This document shows positions 12,770 through 24,900 of a stretch of 64,000 nucleotides of DNA, piece by piece; the first letter of the stretch is position 1, and every line of letters begins with the position of its first letter. The stretch covers positions 109,075,799 to 109,139,798 of the forward strand of contig NC_089584.1 in NCBI RefSeq assembly GCF_019320115.1, read 5' to 3'. The notes below the pieces were generated by a model, which had not been told where the DNA came from, did not search any database, and was given only the letters and a program-made list of their open reading frames with translations. The DNA comes from Miscanthus floridulus (Eukaryota > Streptophyta > Magnoliopsida > Poales > Poaceae). Both the position numbers and the translations under genes were made by a program.

Positions 12770-15700
12770 CTAACTTGTTGATGGCACTCCTTGTACGGGT
12801 GATGTCGTACCTCCACACAGGTTAATATTGCCAATTATTTTTGCCGATAAGTCCAGCTGGGTCATCCGTAACTCCTCGGCCTTGTCTAGATCTACCTCCT
12901 TCGGGTATCCAGCCTCCAGGCACTTGAGATCGATCAGGGGGTAGTAAGCACGTACCATGCTTAGCACATGTGCGCCTGCATACTCTCCCACCTCCTTCAC
13001 GAACCCCTGGAACCATCCCCATGCTCTTTGGCATCTCTCAATCAATCCTAGCTGCGGCGTCCTTGGCACATCTTCTGCTAGCGCCGGATCGATGAGGTTA
13101 AGGACCGGCAAAATGCCCTTTGCCACCTCCTGGCACTGGCTTTTCTAGGTGTCACGGTCCTTGGTGATCTCTTGGCATTGCGTCTTCCAGCCATCACGGT
13201 CTTTCATCATGGCCTCCAGATGCTTCTTTGCATTGATTTTTATAACTGCAAACCGCACACGCCGTTAAGACGTTAGACCACGCCAAACTACGATAGTCAA
13301 CAAAAATGAGCAAAGGCGGTTGGACAACTCACCTTTCAACTCCTCTAACATCTTGGTCGTGTGGTCCTAGAGCTGCGACTGGTCTTGCACTAGTTTTCTG
13401 TTGTCCTCATTCAGGCAATCACACTCCCCGACCACACGACTGTTCTTCTCTCGGAGACGGATCACTTGAGCTTCTAAGCCTGCACTACAGCTGTTACTAC
13501 CAACAACGCAGCAGCACTTATCAGTAGTCGGTATGATAAAATGGCTACTTACTTGTTCTTTCCTGCTCTTTCTTACTGAGCTGGATGACCAGGTTCTGGG
13601 AATCTCGCACCGTCTTTTCATGATCGGCGGCTTCAAGTCGCCGACGCAAGCGGTCCACCTCCGCTATCAGCTCCTTATTGTTTGCAACGATCCCCTCGAT
13701 CTGGTCAAAGCATTTCTTGCTGTACCTTACGGTCTTCATTAAGTCCTGTGTGTAGATAGCTAAGTAAGACAACTACGACTAGACCGCAAGACCAGGGGGT
13801 GAAGCAAAGCTTACCTGCACCTCCGTCACAAGCCTTTTCGCTGCCCGTTCAACTTTCTTGGTTTCTTCGACCTCTGGGATTTCCTCATGGACAACCCATT
13901 GGTCATTCCACCAACACGACACATACACATGTTGTCGCTTGTCTTGCAGATGGCCTAGGACCTCCTCCACCTTGTCCTCTTTGGGCTCTTCTTCGGGTCC
14001 TAGTGCTAGCCCGGCGTCAGCAGCATCTGTGATCACCACAGCCTTCCCATGAGCTGCAGCGTCGGTGGATGTGGTCTGTGCTCTCACCTCTGGCCGCTAC
14101 ACCTCGGTCTGCTCTGTTACCCTCGACGCTGAGGTGTTGCCCTTAGCAGGTTTAGCACTCGGAGCACTCTTGCCTAGCTCGGTTGGTCCCTCGACTACCT
14201 GCTTGAGGACTGTTGTCTGATTGCTCGCTTGCTGAGGCCCCGACAGATCTTCTACTATGGATTCCTCGGTGGTCGGCTGCTGGGCAGTCTGCTCTGTACT
14301 TATTGGCGGCGCCACACCACTTCCAGCTAGCTGGTTTGGACTTTCTGTGGACGCCGAGCTAGTACATCCGAGATAAGTTCAGAAGGCAATCATATTAAAT
14401 GCAAATTGCTAACTTACAACAAGGTTACAAATACTTACATGTTGGAAGCATGGAATGATGTGGAGAAGGCGTGTCTCTTCGGCCGTACTTGCTCCACATG
14501 CTGTGCGGATGACTCCTGGTCCAGCACTATCGCTGGGCCTTGGTGCTCAACCCCTCCGCCACTTGTCCTTCGCGTTGCAGTGGTCGGTGGCATGCTCGGT
14601 TGAGTTGTCGCTCCCATCGCCGGTCGCGTTCCTTGCCCAGGTACAACCAAGGTCGACCCGGCTGCATCCTTCACCGTCGTCGGCAATGTGGGTCCCATAG
14701 GCGTGGAGGACCCACCTTGCTCCATCGACTCCAGTTGTTTCCTCCTTTTTCGAGGGACAAGTTGAAAGGTATCTGCATCTTCCCCCTCCTCTGCGTCATC
14801 GTCCGACCAAGCAAAAATCACATGTCGACGCTTGCTGGCCGCGTTCTCCCCTGGGCCCTCCTCGGGCTCATTGATATTTAGCGCTCCCCCGGTGAGCAGG
14901 GTGGTTACTGATCTCTTCTTCGACTGTTTGGGGGCAACCGGCTTCTTACCAGCAGCTCTGGCCGCTGCCTCCTCTCCAACTCCGAGCTCCGCCCAGTCAA
15001 CGTCCTTGTCCTCAATCTCGACGCTGGTCGGGGTGGTGGGATCAGCTCCTTGTGGCCACTCTACTCTAGGGGGTGGTGACACAAACACTGTCGCTCTATC
15101 CCGACCATTAACCTGGGTAACAAAAGGGAGTGAACACAGTAAGTTTCCACTTATCCTACCACAATATAAGACTACGGGTACGCGGGAAGACGAGTTACCT
15201 TTGGGGGAGGTCAAGCAAGCTTGAAAGCATGCTCGATGTCGCTCAATCTGGCATAATTTGGATTGGCTAAGTTAAATAGCTCGCTAATTCTAGCTTTGAC
15301 TTCGATTTTGTCAAGCGTCCTCTGCCTCGTCCTCGTCGGGTCTACACTCCCTTGATACTCATAGCCAGGATGTACCCTCCTCTGGCAGGGCTAGATCTGT
15401 CGGCTGATGAAGCTCCCGACCACGCTCGGATCATCCAGTTTTTTTCACGGGATCATTCCAAATATTTCTGGGATTTGTCCAAGATGCTCAGGTTTCTCCG
15501 ACCAGCTTGTCTTCTTCTTTGGAATGTAGCCCACGTCGCACAACATGATCGTGTTCGGCTCTTCTCTGATGTAGAACCATTTTTTGTACCAGTCGTCGAG
15601 CGACGTTTTTCATGGGCAGTGCAGGTACTAGGCTTTCATGCCGTCACGGAGGTTGAGGTACACACCCCCGGCTATCTTCGAACCACCGCTTCCTTTCTTC

Positions 15701-16047
15701 TGCAGACAGAAAAGATAGCAGAAAAAATTGAAATGGGGCTAAAAGCCGCCATACGCTTCGCACAGATGAATAAAAGTGGCGACAAGGAGGATCGAGTTGG
15801 GATGCAGATTGCAAATCCCAATCTCATAGTAAAGACAGAGCCCCTAAAGAAACGGATGTACCGGAACCCCAAATCCTCGTTTAAACAAATCCTCGAACAC
15901 TATGATCTCACCTAGTTGTGGATCGGGGTACCCCTCGCCCTCCGACGCACGCCATCCTATGAGCACCTTGTTGTGGAGTACCCCCATGGTGACGAGGTTT
16001 TCAATGGTCTGCTCGTTGCTTTTCGACTTCCACCATTCCTTCGCCAT
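12770..16047 (-). pseudogene. Antisense extra ORF of the Tat element (putative gypsy-type transposon domain, PF04195-like)
   Basis: The minus strand encodes a broken long protein. It starts near 16047 (MAKEWW...) and continues with VFEDLFKRGFGVPVHPFL and, after a frame change, a segment with LHPNSIL and HLCEAY, resembling the plant 'putative gypsy type transposon' family. Further open pieces lie at 15214-14435 (acidic and Lys/Arg-rich), 14315-14097, 14087-13779, 13772-13545 (coiled-coil-like, Leu/Glu/Arg-rich) and 13126-12770 (AWGWFQGFVKE and HVLSMVRAYYPLIDLK). Several GTAAG-type donor sites separate the pieces (for example near 13812), so some breaks may be introns rather than mutations. The function of these antisense proteins is unknown. 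The position between pol and the 3' LTR is as in other Tat elements. Confidence 0.72.
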
Positions 16048-16611
16048 GACCCCTGCTTTCTTCTACGCATCACTTTTCGCCAAGACTCCAGCCTTGCTGG
16101 TGAACGGGAAGTGTTCTGATCTTCAACAGCAGCGGGGGATTAGCAGAGGCGGCAGTCGAAGTGGCGGCGGATTGATTGGTGGCGATTTTGGATGTGTTAG
16201 GGTTGGTTGGCGAGAGGAAGACGAAAGCTACAGTTGCGAATGGTAATGGGGTTCAATAAATAGTAACTGACCTATCATATACCGTATTTAACCCAAGAGT
16301 TATGCCGTTTTGTCTGCCCAGGATTCTTGGGGGACGTGCGCACGCGCCGTAGACGGTTGTTTTCACAGCCTCGAGATCTATGCCAATATATGCGCCTCTT
16401 CGTTGCCAGTGTGGGAGGGCCCACGCTGACGCACCTACTGACAGGTGACACGCAACTGTTTGCTTGACAAGACAAAAAGGTAGCATGACGTGTTATACCC
16501 ATCTACTTTTTTGACTAGACATGTCAGACCGGACTTGTCAGAACAAATAAATAAATAAATACATAAAATAATAGTACAAGTGGCATATGGTTTTTTGCTA
16601 CACTTTTTTCG

Positions 16612-16930
16612 CTTAGGGACTATCGCGACTATCCTCGTGCTCGGGGACTGTCTCGACCACCATCATGCTCGGGGACTGTTTCGACCACCATCGTGCTTGG
16701 GAACTGTTCCGACCACTCTCGTGCTCGAGACTGTCTCGACCACAATCGTGCTCGGGACTGTTCCGACCACTCTCGTGCTCGGGACTGTCTCGACCGCCAT
16801 CGTGCTCGGGGACTGTCCCGATTACCTTTGTGTTCAAGGAATGTCTCGACTACGGTTATTCTCGGGGATTCGTCGTTTTTCCCACGTTGCGTTCGGGGAC
16901 TGCCTCGACCACTCTCCGATCATTGCTCAG
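16612..16930 (+). repeat. Short tandem repeats, about 27-28 bp unit, containing gctcgggGACTg
   Basis: About ten degenerate copies of a unit of the form gactgtctcgaccaccatcg + tgctcgg lie head to tail. The core gctcggggact recurs alone near 17040, 17170 and 17523. The last one is the purine-rich stretch immediately before the 3' LTR, so the repeat unit contains a copy of the element's own priming-site motif. The array interrupts no gene. Confidence 0.8.
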
Positions 16931-17522
16931 GGACCGCTCTCCTCGGCTACATGTGATTTGTACTCACATATAGTTGAGAGGCATTTATTTTTTCTCACTT
17001 AGACCTTGCTACAAGGTTGATACCTCGTCTTTCAGCAAGCTCGGGGACTACATCGGTACAATGCACCTACCGGTGCAGTTCGTATCACTTGTACGATGAT
17101 TGGATTCTCAACTTAACTAGGAATTTTTTTAGACCATGGCACCACGTGCCTACGTCACCTACTGCCAGGCTCGGGGACTAAGTGGGCGCACTTCACCTTG
17201 TGGTGAATGTGCTTATTTTATCGACCCTACGCTCTGATTGTTAACCATATCTACTACTGTACAAGGGTCACTTACATTTCTTTTCAGAAATACAAGTAGG
17301 TACACTTGATCAGGAAAGAAATCTTTTTCTTTTTTCTTTAGAGCACCATGCATTCTTCGGACAACCAGAATCTTCGGCTATAATCGTGGTCTACTGCTCT
17401 CTGTGCTAATCAGAATACTGGCACATTTGCTTGGTCAATGTTTCAACCAGTTGGAGATGACATGAAGACAGACCGCATTAGCCGAAGAAGATCAAACGGC
17501 GTGTCGCAACATAATACATGGT

Positions 17523-17536
17523 GCTCGGGGACTAGC
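17523..17536 (+). promoter_or_regulatory. Probable polypurine-tract region of the Tat element
   Basis: gctcggggactagc directly precedes the LTR start tgtgggggt at 17537. It is in the correct place for plus-strand priming, although it is not purely purine. Confidence 0.6.
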
Positions 17537-18006
17537 TGTGGGGGTATTAATCCCTATACCCTTACGGCTAGGATTGGGCCGGCCCGGACCGGGGGGTCCG
17601 GCCCACTAGAAGACGACGCGCGGTCCAGCTGATCTGCTCGGAGTCCCGCGCAAGGAATTAAGGCAGATTTGGAGATCAAGCAAGATCATGGTCGGTTAGA
17701 ATAGGAATCCTTATCCGGCCACCTATGGCAATTGTAACTGGTTAGAATTAGTTTTCGGATCTGTAATTCTGCCCTCCAGACTATATAAGGCGTGCAGGGG
17801 ACCCCTCTCAAAAATTATCTCATTGACATACAGTAATACAATCAGACACAGGACGTAGGTATTACGCCTTCACGGCGGCCGAACCTGGATAAAACCTCGT
17901 GTCTGTCTTGCGTCACCATCTCGTTCGTAGCTTGCGCACCTGTCTGCCGATAATCTACTAACTTGAACATACTCCTAGGTGGACTGTCGATCATATTTCG
18001 TCGACA
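17537..18006 (+). repeat. 3' LTR of the Tat element (470 bp)
   Basis: It starts tgtgggggtattaat and ends atttcgtcgaca, with TG...CA ends. A TATA box (ctatataagg, 17780-17790) lies in the second half and is followed by the expected transcript-start region. It marks the right border of the Tat element against the intergenic DNA. Confidence 0.82.
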
Positions 18007-20126
18007 CTTTGAAACACTTAAAACATATGCTTGCAATAATTCAACGTGTGTTTTTAGTGTAACGTCACCTTGCTGATTGAACAAATGAAAGCTCATCGTT
18101 GCGGAGCTCGACGTCGACGTGGAGTTGGACGGCTGCGCATAGAGATCGTGGCGGCGCGGAGCTCCGGCGCGGGCAACTCGTCGTCAGATGGAGCGCGGTC
18201 ACGGCAGGAGGCGCGAGCCCGAGCGGGAGAGTCCGCGCAAATCTCACGTCCCGCGACAGCGGAGCACTCGCTAGCCGCTCACTCTAGCCGTGGTCAGTGC
18301 GGGCTGGTCAGTCTGGTCTGTCGGACGGACGTCCGCATCACGGAACTTTGAAAGCCGTGGCAACACGGACCCTCACGCCGTCACGCGACTTGGTACACTA
18401 CACTACACGCCTATTCTGGTAGACTTACTCGTAGTTGCAGCGAGCTTTGTGGTCCATGATCGACTACTGGCTTGTGACTTGCTACTATGCAAGACACGGG
18501 TATAACCGTATAAGAAAATAAAAACTTCGTACATACGAGTTTGCGGTATACACATGTAGCCGATCGCCGTGCATTTTTTCTACCCATCGACTGCCAACGA
18601 GAGCCAGAAATGATCCGAATCCCCTACCACTCCACGCACACGAGGCAAATCTTTTACCGCACGCCACCGTACGTACCTTCGATCATTATTCATTCACATC
18701 GTTTGCCCTACGAGCCCGACGGATCAGCTCGAAGTCTCGTTGCGAGCGAGCCGACCAACGCCGGTTCGTTGATCGTGTCCACGACATCACCGTATTGAAT
18801 GCCACAACGCTATCGCCAGCCGCTCCATCTGATCGGCTGGCTGGCATGTGGATCGCGCGGAAGCATTCCATGCGCGCCGCCTGGAACTGGAAGGCGCTGC
18901 GCTGCGCGCGCGCATTTACGCTCCTCGCACCATCAAACTGTGAAACGCCTCCCGGCCTCCCCGCACATCAATGGGCAAACCGATCGAGGCTGCAGGAGAC
19001 GTAGAAACTGTGTACGCATAACGCTTCTGCCGGTGCGGCCGTGCGGGGCTTGCCGAGCCGAGTTGCAGCTAGTGCGGGTCGACGAAAAGGTCAAGTGATC
19101 TCTACCAAGACGGTGCAATAAATCTCGTAGAACAAAAGCGCGAGTCAAATCCGCGTACCAATGGTGCGCAGGGCCCGTCGGCGAGCAGGCGGTGACAAGA
19201 TGTTTCCGATGCTTGCATGTGGAGTGTCTCCTCCGGGGATGGTCCGGATGCCGCGTACTTGCCCGGGCGGTATGGTATGCTTCGTTTGCTACAGGTAGAA
19301 CCAGGAGTCGTCATATGTGCAAGTGTTGCTGTACATGTACTGATTTATTTCCAACTCCCATGGTGCAGTACTATAGCGCTAACATATATGTATTTCATGC
19401 ATATAAATAAGCTTGTCCACAAAAGGCACCTTATTCTTACATTCAGGATTCTGCTGACCATGTATTTAACCGCACGCATCCATTGGAGCAATTGGCGGCC
19501 GGACATCCTGTTCACCATTGGCGGCATCTACTGTAGGAGAGTACTCGCAAGGCAGTAACAGTACGGGTGTCCCGCGTACGAAAGGCCGGCCATTCAGCAA
19601 TCACATGCTTCTACTTGGACTCGTGGTCCATTCACTGGAACTGGAGGAGTGGAGGTACACGACGATCGACATTCTGACCTCCAGATGGTAAACCAACCCC
19701 AATCGACTGTCGTCGCAGACTGGCAGCTCTTGCTCGATCTTCTGCATCATTCTGTCACGCGGGCCTCGCCGCGTCCGCGTGGTAGTAATGAATCAGCACA
19801 ACCCCAACCCAATCGTGACTGCTCCAACCATGCATCACCACCATGCACGCGCACATGTAGAGGTCGCCAAAATGGAGGACGCGCTGAGAGCATGGTAACT
19901 GTTCGCTCCTTCACCCACTCCGTCCTGCAGAGGGGCAGGGGCCTACCACATGCTGATCCAGCTAGCTAGGTGCTTCTAGCAAGTATATCAGCCAACGTAC
20001 CCTATCTATAACTAAGGCTCGAATGTGTCGGCCGGCCGGTCACCACCATTATATTTGATCCGTCGTCGCGGCCTGATCGAGATTCACCATACCAATCTAG
20101 CTAGCTAGCTACTAGCCAGCGGCACA
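18007..20126. other. Intergenic DNA, no gene recognised
   Basis: The stretch is mixed GC- and AT-rich. Its open frames are short, lie on both strands and show no family motif. It is the original upstream flank of the GDSL gene and may hold the old promoter, but I can point to no specific element. Confidence 0.6.
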
Positions 20127-21318
20127 CACCGCTGGAGACGCCCTCTTTGTCGAGGTCGGCACTCGGCAAAGGCCCAAAAGCCCTCGGTAAAGGCTTTGCC
20201 GAGTGCCGCCCTCGGCAAAGAGCCATCAGAAAAAAATTTAACGACAAAGAGGCTCTTTGTCGAGGGCCATTTGTCGGGCACTCGGCAAAGCCTTTTCCGA
20301 GTGCCAATGGCGGCACTCGGCAAAGAAAAACAGCCGTCAACGGCGCTGCTCCGTTGACGGCGCCTTTGTCGAGTGCCGATAGTTATGACACTTGGTAAAG
20401 ATATTTTTTTTATTTTATTTTTTTAAAAACTCTTTCCCGAGTGCCACGGCGGCGCGCACTCGGCAAAGCCATTTTTTGTGATCACATGTGGAGATGTCTG
20501 GGTTTTATACATCTGACGTCGCAACTTGCTCGAAACATTCTCAATTTTTTACCACAGCCTACACATGCGATAACATGACACCTCGACAAGTTTCGTGATT
20601 TTCGGACTTCGTATGGACTTTATATAATTTTAAAACACTTTTCCGGCAAGTGGCTCGTCATGTTACGTGAAGAAGATGCGTGAAATTTGATACGAGTTTG
20701 TGGATAGAGACTCAACATACACCAAATACCATGAATAACATTTTTCGAAGCACTAGATTACAATATTCCATGCACTTGCAGTTCAAATTTGAATTATATA
20801 TAAAAATTCAACATAATCAAATTAATCAACCAAATATAACAAAAAACTAGAAAAAGCACCAAATTTGAACATGAAGTTGTAAACAATGTAGGCGGGCCCA
20901 ACAAAAAATTTGGGGTCAAAAAAACAAAAAAAAATTAAAAATTTGCCGAGTGCCAGGGGTACTCAGCAAAGAATTTTTTAAAAGAAAATTTTCAAAAATG
21001 GTTAAAAAGTCTTTGCCGAGGGCCTAACGATAATGCCCTCGGCAAAGATTAATGGCAGGGGATGGACGTCGTGTCAGGCGGTGTTGCCAAGGACCGGCCC
21101 TCGGCAAAGAATTATTGTTGCCGTGTGCTTGTCTTTGCCGAGGGTCTGGCCCTCGGCAAAGAGTCTTTGCCGAGGGCTGTTCTTTGCCGAGGACCAAACC
21201 CTCGGCAAAGACTCTTTGTCGAGGGCCAGACCCTCGGCAAAGACTTTTTGCCGAGTGCCTGAGCATTTTTCTTCGGCAAATCCTCAGGTCCTCGGCAAAG
21301 ATGCTCTGTCCGGTAGTG
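20127..21318 (+). mobile_element. Non-autonomous CACTA-like element next to the GDSL gene
   Basis: Both ends carry inverted arrays of the grass CACTA subterminal motif (ctttgccgag and ctcggcaaag, 20150-20470 and 20940-21300). The right end is gtccggtagtg, the reverse of a CACTACCGG terminus. The left terminus is decayed (cacaccgctgg or caccgctgg). An aca trinucleotide flanks both proposed ends (20124-20126 and 21319-21321), consistent with a 3-bp target duplication. The middle is AT-rich and non-coding. The left border is the uncertain part. Confidence 0.7.
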
Positions 21319-21344
21319 ACAGGTGGAAAAACCTAGCCATAGGA

Positions 21345-21961
21345 ATGGGGCGTGAGACAATGTGGTGGCCGCAGCCGGCGCTGCTCCTCGTTTTGGCCGC
21401 GCGGCTGGCCACCGTCGCCGTCGTCGTGGTGCGAGGCGAGCCCCAGGTGCCGTGCTACTTCGTGTTCGGGGACTCGCTCGTGGACAACGGGAACAACAAC
21501 GACATCGCGTCGCTGGCGCGGGCCAACTACCCGCCCTACGGCATCGACTTCGCCGGTGGCGCCACCGGGCGTTTCAGCAACGGCCTCACCACCGTCGACG
21601 CTATATGTAAGCTCTCACTGTGTATTCTATCCCCTTTCTTGTTTGCTTCGTTAAGTTCGTTCGTATCTATCGATCGAGCTGCATGGTTTTAGTTGTTGCG
21701 TAACACTGGTTTTATATTAGCACGCTTTGAAAATGAAGTAATACGTCCATTCAGATATCGTTGTCAATTGTCATGCCAATATTAGTTAGTTCCATGATGC
21801 CGACGCATCATCTATTCGTGTGTCGTTTTTCAGCTCGGCTTCTGGGCTTCGACGATTACATCCCCGCGTATGCCGGCGCGAGCGGCGATCAGCAGCTCCT
21901 CACCGGCGTCAACGTCGCCTCCGCCGCAGCCGGGATTCGTGACGAGACCGGCCAGCAACTG
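21345..21961 (+). CDS. GDSL lipase exons 1 and 2 with intron 1
   Basis: Exon 1 (21345-21606) encodes the signal peptide and the nucleophile block. Intron 1 is 227 bp (GTAAGC...TTTCAG). Exon 2 (21834-21961) begins with the completion of a Ser codon and encodes the block II segment NVASAAAGI. The donor after exon 2 is GTACTG at 21962. I chose the start at 21345 because it gives the usual N-terminal extension; an in-frame ATG at 21360 would also leave a complete signal peptide. Confidence 0.88.
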
Positions 21962-24900
21962 GTACTGGTACGCACGCATTACTAAGCATGTGTTTTCCAT
22001 TCGTAGTACGTGATGTTAGGTTTGATCTCCCACCAGTTAGACCCAACGGTCTTTTGGGCCTTGTTCTCGCGCTCTGATCGGGGGCGCCCAACCCTACATG
22101 GTTGGTGGGCCCCCGTCGCGCAGCGCTATAAAGGAAAGGTGGGGGCCAGGGCTCGCAGTACGAGGTTCACCGCGCCGCCAGTCACCCCACCGACATCCTA
22201 ACCCTAGACCCAATCTTGAGAAGGAGCGCAGCCAGCGACGGGAAGCACCACCGACGCACACGCCGCCGCCGAGGACGCCACAGCGCCGACTCCCTCTCCA
22301 CCGAACGTCACTGCCGGTGCGCAGATGGCGTCCGTCAACGAAACCCCGGCCGGAGCTTCGACCACTACGGCTTTCGATGGTTTGCTACCTATCACCCCCT
22401 TTCTCTTTGTCTCTCTGTGAATCCCGAACACCTATTCCTATGCTAAATATCCCGATCTGATGAACATGACTAAAAAGAAAACTAACAATGGTACCAGAGC
22501 CACGGTTCGACAAGAAATCAGATTGGAGAAGTGAAACCGACCGATCTAATGCGGATCGAGAAAGAAAATAGAAAACCGAACCCTAAGACCTAACCCTAAT
22601 TCCCCAAATCAAATCGGAAGAAGGGAAAAGGGGAGGGTCGGATTCCGAGACCCCTAGACACAAATCCGGAAGAAAGAAAGAATGGTCGAAACCCTAACCC
22701 TAACCCCAGTTTTCCCATTCGGATGAACAAAAAAAGGAAGAAATCAAATCGGTCACCCTAACCCTAACATGAATCAAGAATGGGGTCCTACCTGGGCCCT
22801 CATCCCGCCGGCGGCATCCCCACTGCGTGGGACAAAGAACGAGCGGTCGGCCCTCGTCGAGAGAAAGAGACCGCCGCCGTGCGGTACTTCCCCGTACCCG
22901 CACCGGCGTGCGAGATGAAGCCGAGGCCACCCTTCGTGGCGCGGGAGAAGAAGCCGAGCCGGGGGCGCTGGCTCGCTGGGCTCGGCCAAGGAAGCGCCGC
23001 GGCCAGGCCGCTCGACGGCGGCGTGCTCACCCGTTGGGGAGCACGCGCGCCGGTGAGGGGGACGGCGACGGCGCAAAGGCCCGCTCGCTCGTCGCTCCTT
23101 CGCTCTCGGTTGTGGCTTGCTGCTGCGGCTGAAGAGAGAGAGAGAGAGCGGCGAAGAAGAAGAGAGAGAGAGAGAGAGAGCAAGAGCCGAATGACCTAGG
23201 GTTTCCACGGCACCGGCGCGGCGTTGGTTTTGATCCGGCCGAAGATGGCGCGCGACCGTCCGATCAAAACCAACGGCCACGGATCCTCGGGCCGTCGCCG
23301 GCCCAGGCGTGTGTGAGCGCGCGCGGCGCTTTGCCGGCCCAGGCCCAGGTTGCGGCCTGGGTGCGGCCTGCGCACGCGGGGACAGCTGGGCCGAGCCGGT
23401 TTTCAGCGCGTCTTGAGCCGCGCTGGGCTGAAATAAAAGAAGGAAGAAAGAAAAAATTTTCTTATTATTTTCCAGGAGCAATTTTAAATACATATTTTTG
23501 ATGAATTTGAATGATTTTGACATAATTTTCTGTGCAAATTTTATCCAACGATATTTTGCTCAGAAAACAGTGAATTTTTTAGTGCTTCTGGAAAATAATA
23601 ATATGAAAAGATTATTAATGTTTCCGCTGTGCATGATAATTATTGTTCTCTTTGATTAAATTTGAACCAACAGGATAATTTAATTTTAAGATAAATGAAT
23701 TTCTGATAATTTTGATACGATTATGATATTGTTATTTTATGACCAACGTTGTTAATAACAATATTATAATTTTTGATCCATGAGAAATTGTGCATTAATT
23801 TTACTTCCGCCCAACGGTGATATAAAATGTTTGCATGGATGAATTATAAGTTTTAATTTGACCAACGTTGAGTTAAAGTATAAAATTTTATGTATAAATG
23901 TTTCTTACTTACTTTGGTGTGATTTCAGGAGGCAAATGCATTGTGAACATTGCCAACATCCCGACACTCAACGGAACCAATCACCATATATGGCGGGAGA
24001 AGTATGAATTGGAACTTGCGTTGGGAGAGGTCGATTTTGCCATCACCTCACCGTGTCCTACTGAGCCAAAGGACCCGGTGAGAGATGACAATGAATCTGA
24101 CACTGATTTCGCTGCTCGAAAGCGTGATCATGCTGAAATAAGAATAAAATATGACCTTGAACATAGGCAATGGACTCTCTCCAACCGCAAGTGTCTGTTG
24201 GTAGCCAAAGCCATCATAGAAGAACAGATAAGGGGCACAATCCCTGAATGTGCTACTGCCAAAAAATATCTTGAGAAAATCAAGAGTCAGTTTACTGGGT
24301 CTACCAAGGCCACAGCAAGTTCACTGATTAAGAAGCTTGCGAATGAGAAATTCACTGGTGGTAGCATAAGAGAGCATATTTTGAAAATGAACACTATGGC
24401 ATCTAAGCTAAAAGAAATAAATTTGAAGGAGGAGGATTTCCTGATTCATTTGATTTTTGCTTCTTTGCCAAAAGAATATGACACCTTCATTGTGAACTAC
24501 AATATACAGCCTAAAAGATGGGGCATAGAAAGACTCATCTCAATGTGTGCTCAAGAAGATGAGAGGATAAAGTCCTCATAAGGTGAATCTGCTCATTTTG
24601 TGAAGGACAACAAAAGAAAAAACTTTAATGGCAAGAATTCTAAACTACAAGGAAAACAGGGATAAGACCTCTTCCTCCAGTTCACAGGGAAAGAAACCCT
24701 AGGATTCTGAGAATCAGCAGTATGGTGGAGCTGAAAAAGATCAGTGCAAGCACTGCTTCAAGAAGGGACACTACAAGAGGGATTGTCCAGACTTTCTAAA
24801 ATCTCTGCTAAAGAAAGGTGATGAATTTATTACATTTGTAGATAAATCCCTGTATGTATGTTATGACAAATCCACTTGGTGGGTTGATTCAGGAGCAACT

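Larger units (their letters stand above)
5881..18006 (+). mobile_element. Tat-lineage Ty3/gypsy element (Retand/RIRE2-like), 3' half, with internal duplication
   Basis: From the chromovirus insertion point the order is RNase H, integrase, non-coding spacer, the duplicated copy of the same, a long antisense extra ORF (12770-16047), short tandem repeats, and a 470-bp 3' LTR ending at 18006. A second RNase H domain of this type plus an antisense ORF between pol and the 3' LTR are hallmarks of the Tat lineage. gag, protease, RT and the 5' LTR must lie upstream of the window, beyond the chromovirus. The 5-bp target duplication would be ctttg (18007-18011). Confidence 0.85.

Noticed and set aside
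16612..16930. Regular short repeats that could suggest a CRISPR array
   Set aside because: Units are contiguous and degenerate with no unique spacers, in a plant retrotransposon; no cas genes.
22685..22770. Telomere-like ccctaaccctaa runs
   Set aside because: Only two to three units, one base short of the usual plant telomere unit, and inside a copia leader; not an interstitial telomere.
22774..23523. 249-codon open frame on the minus strand within the copia leader
   Set aside because: Several frames on both strands are open here because of GC bias and the GA repeat; the text is low-complexity and lies against the element's own transcription.
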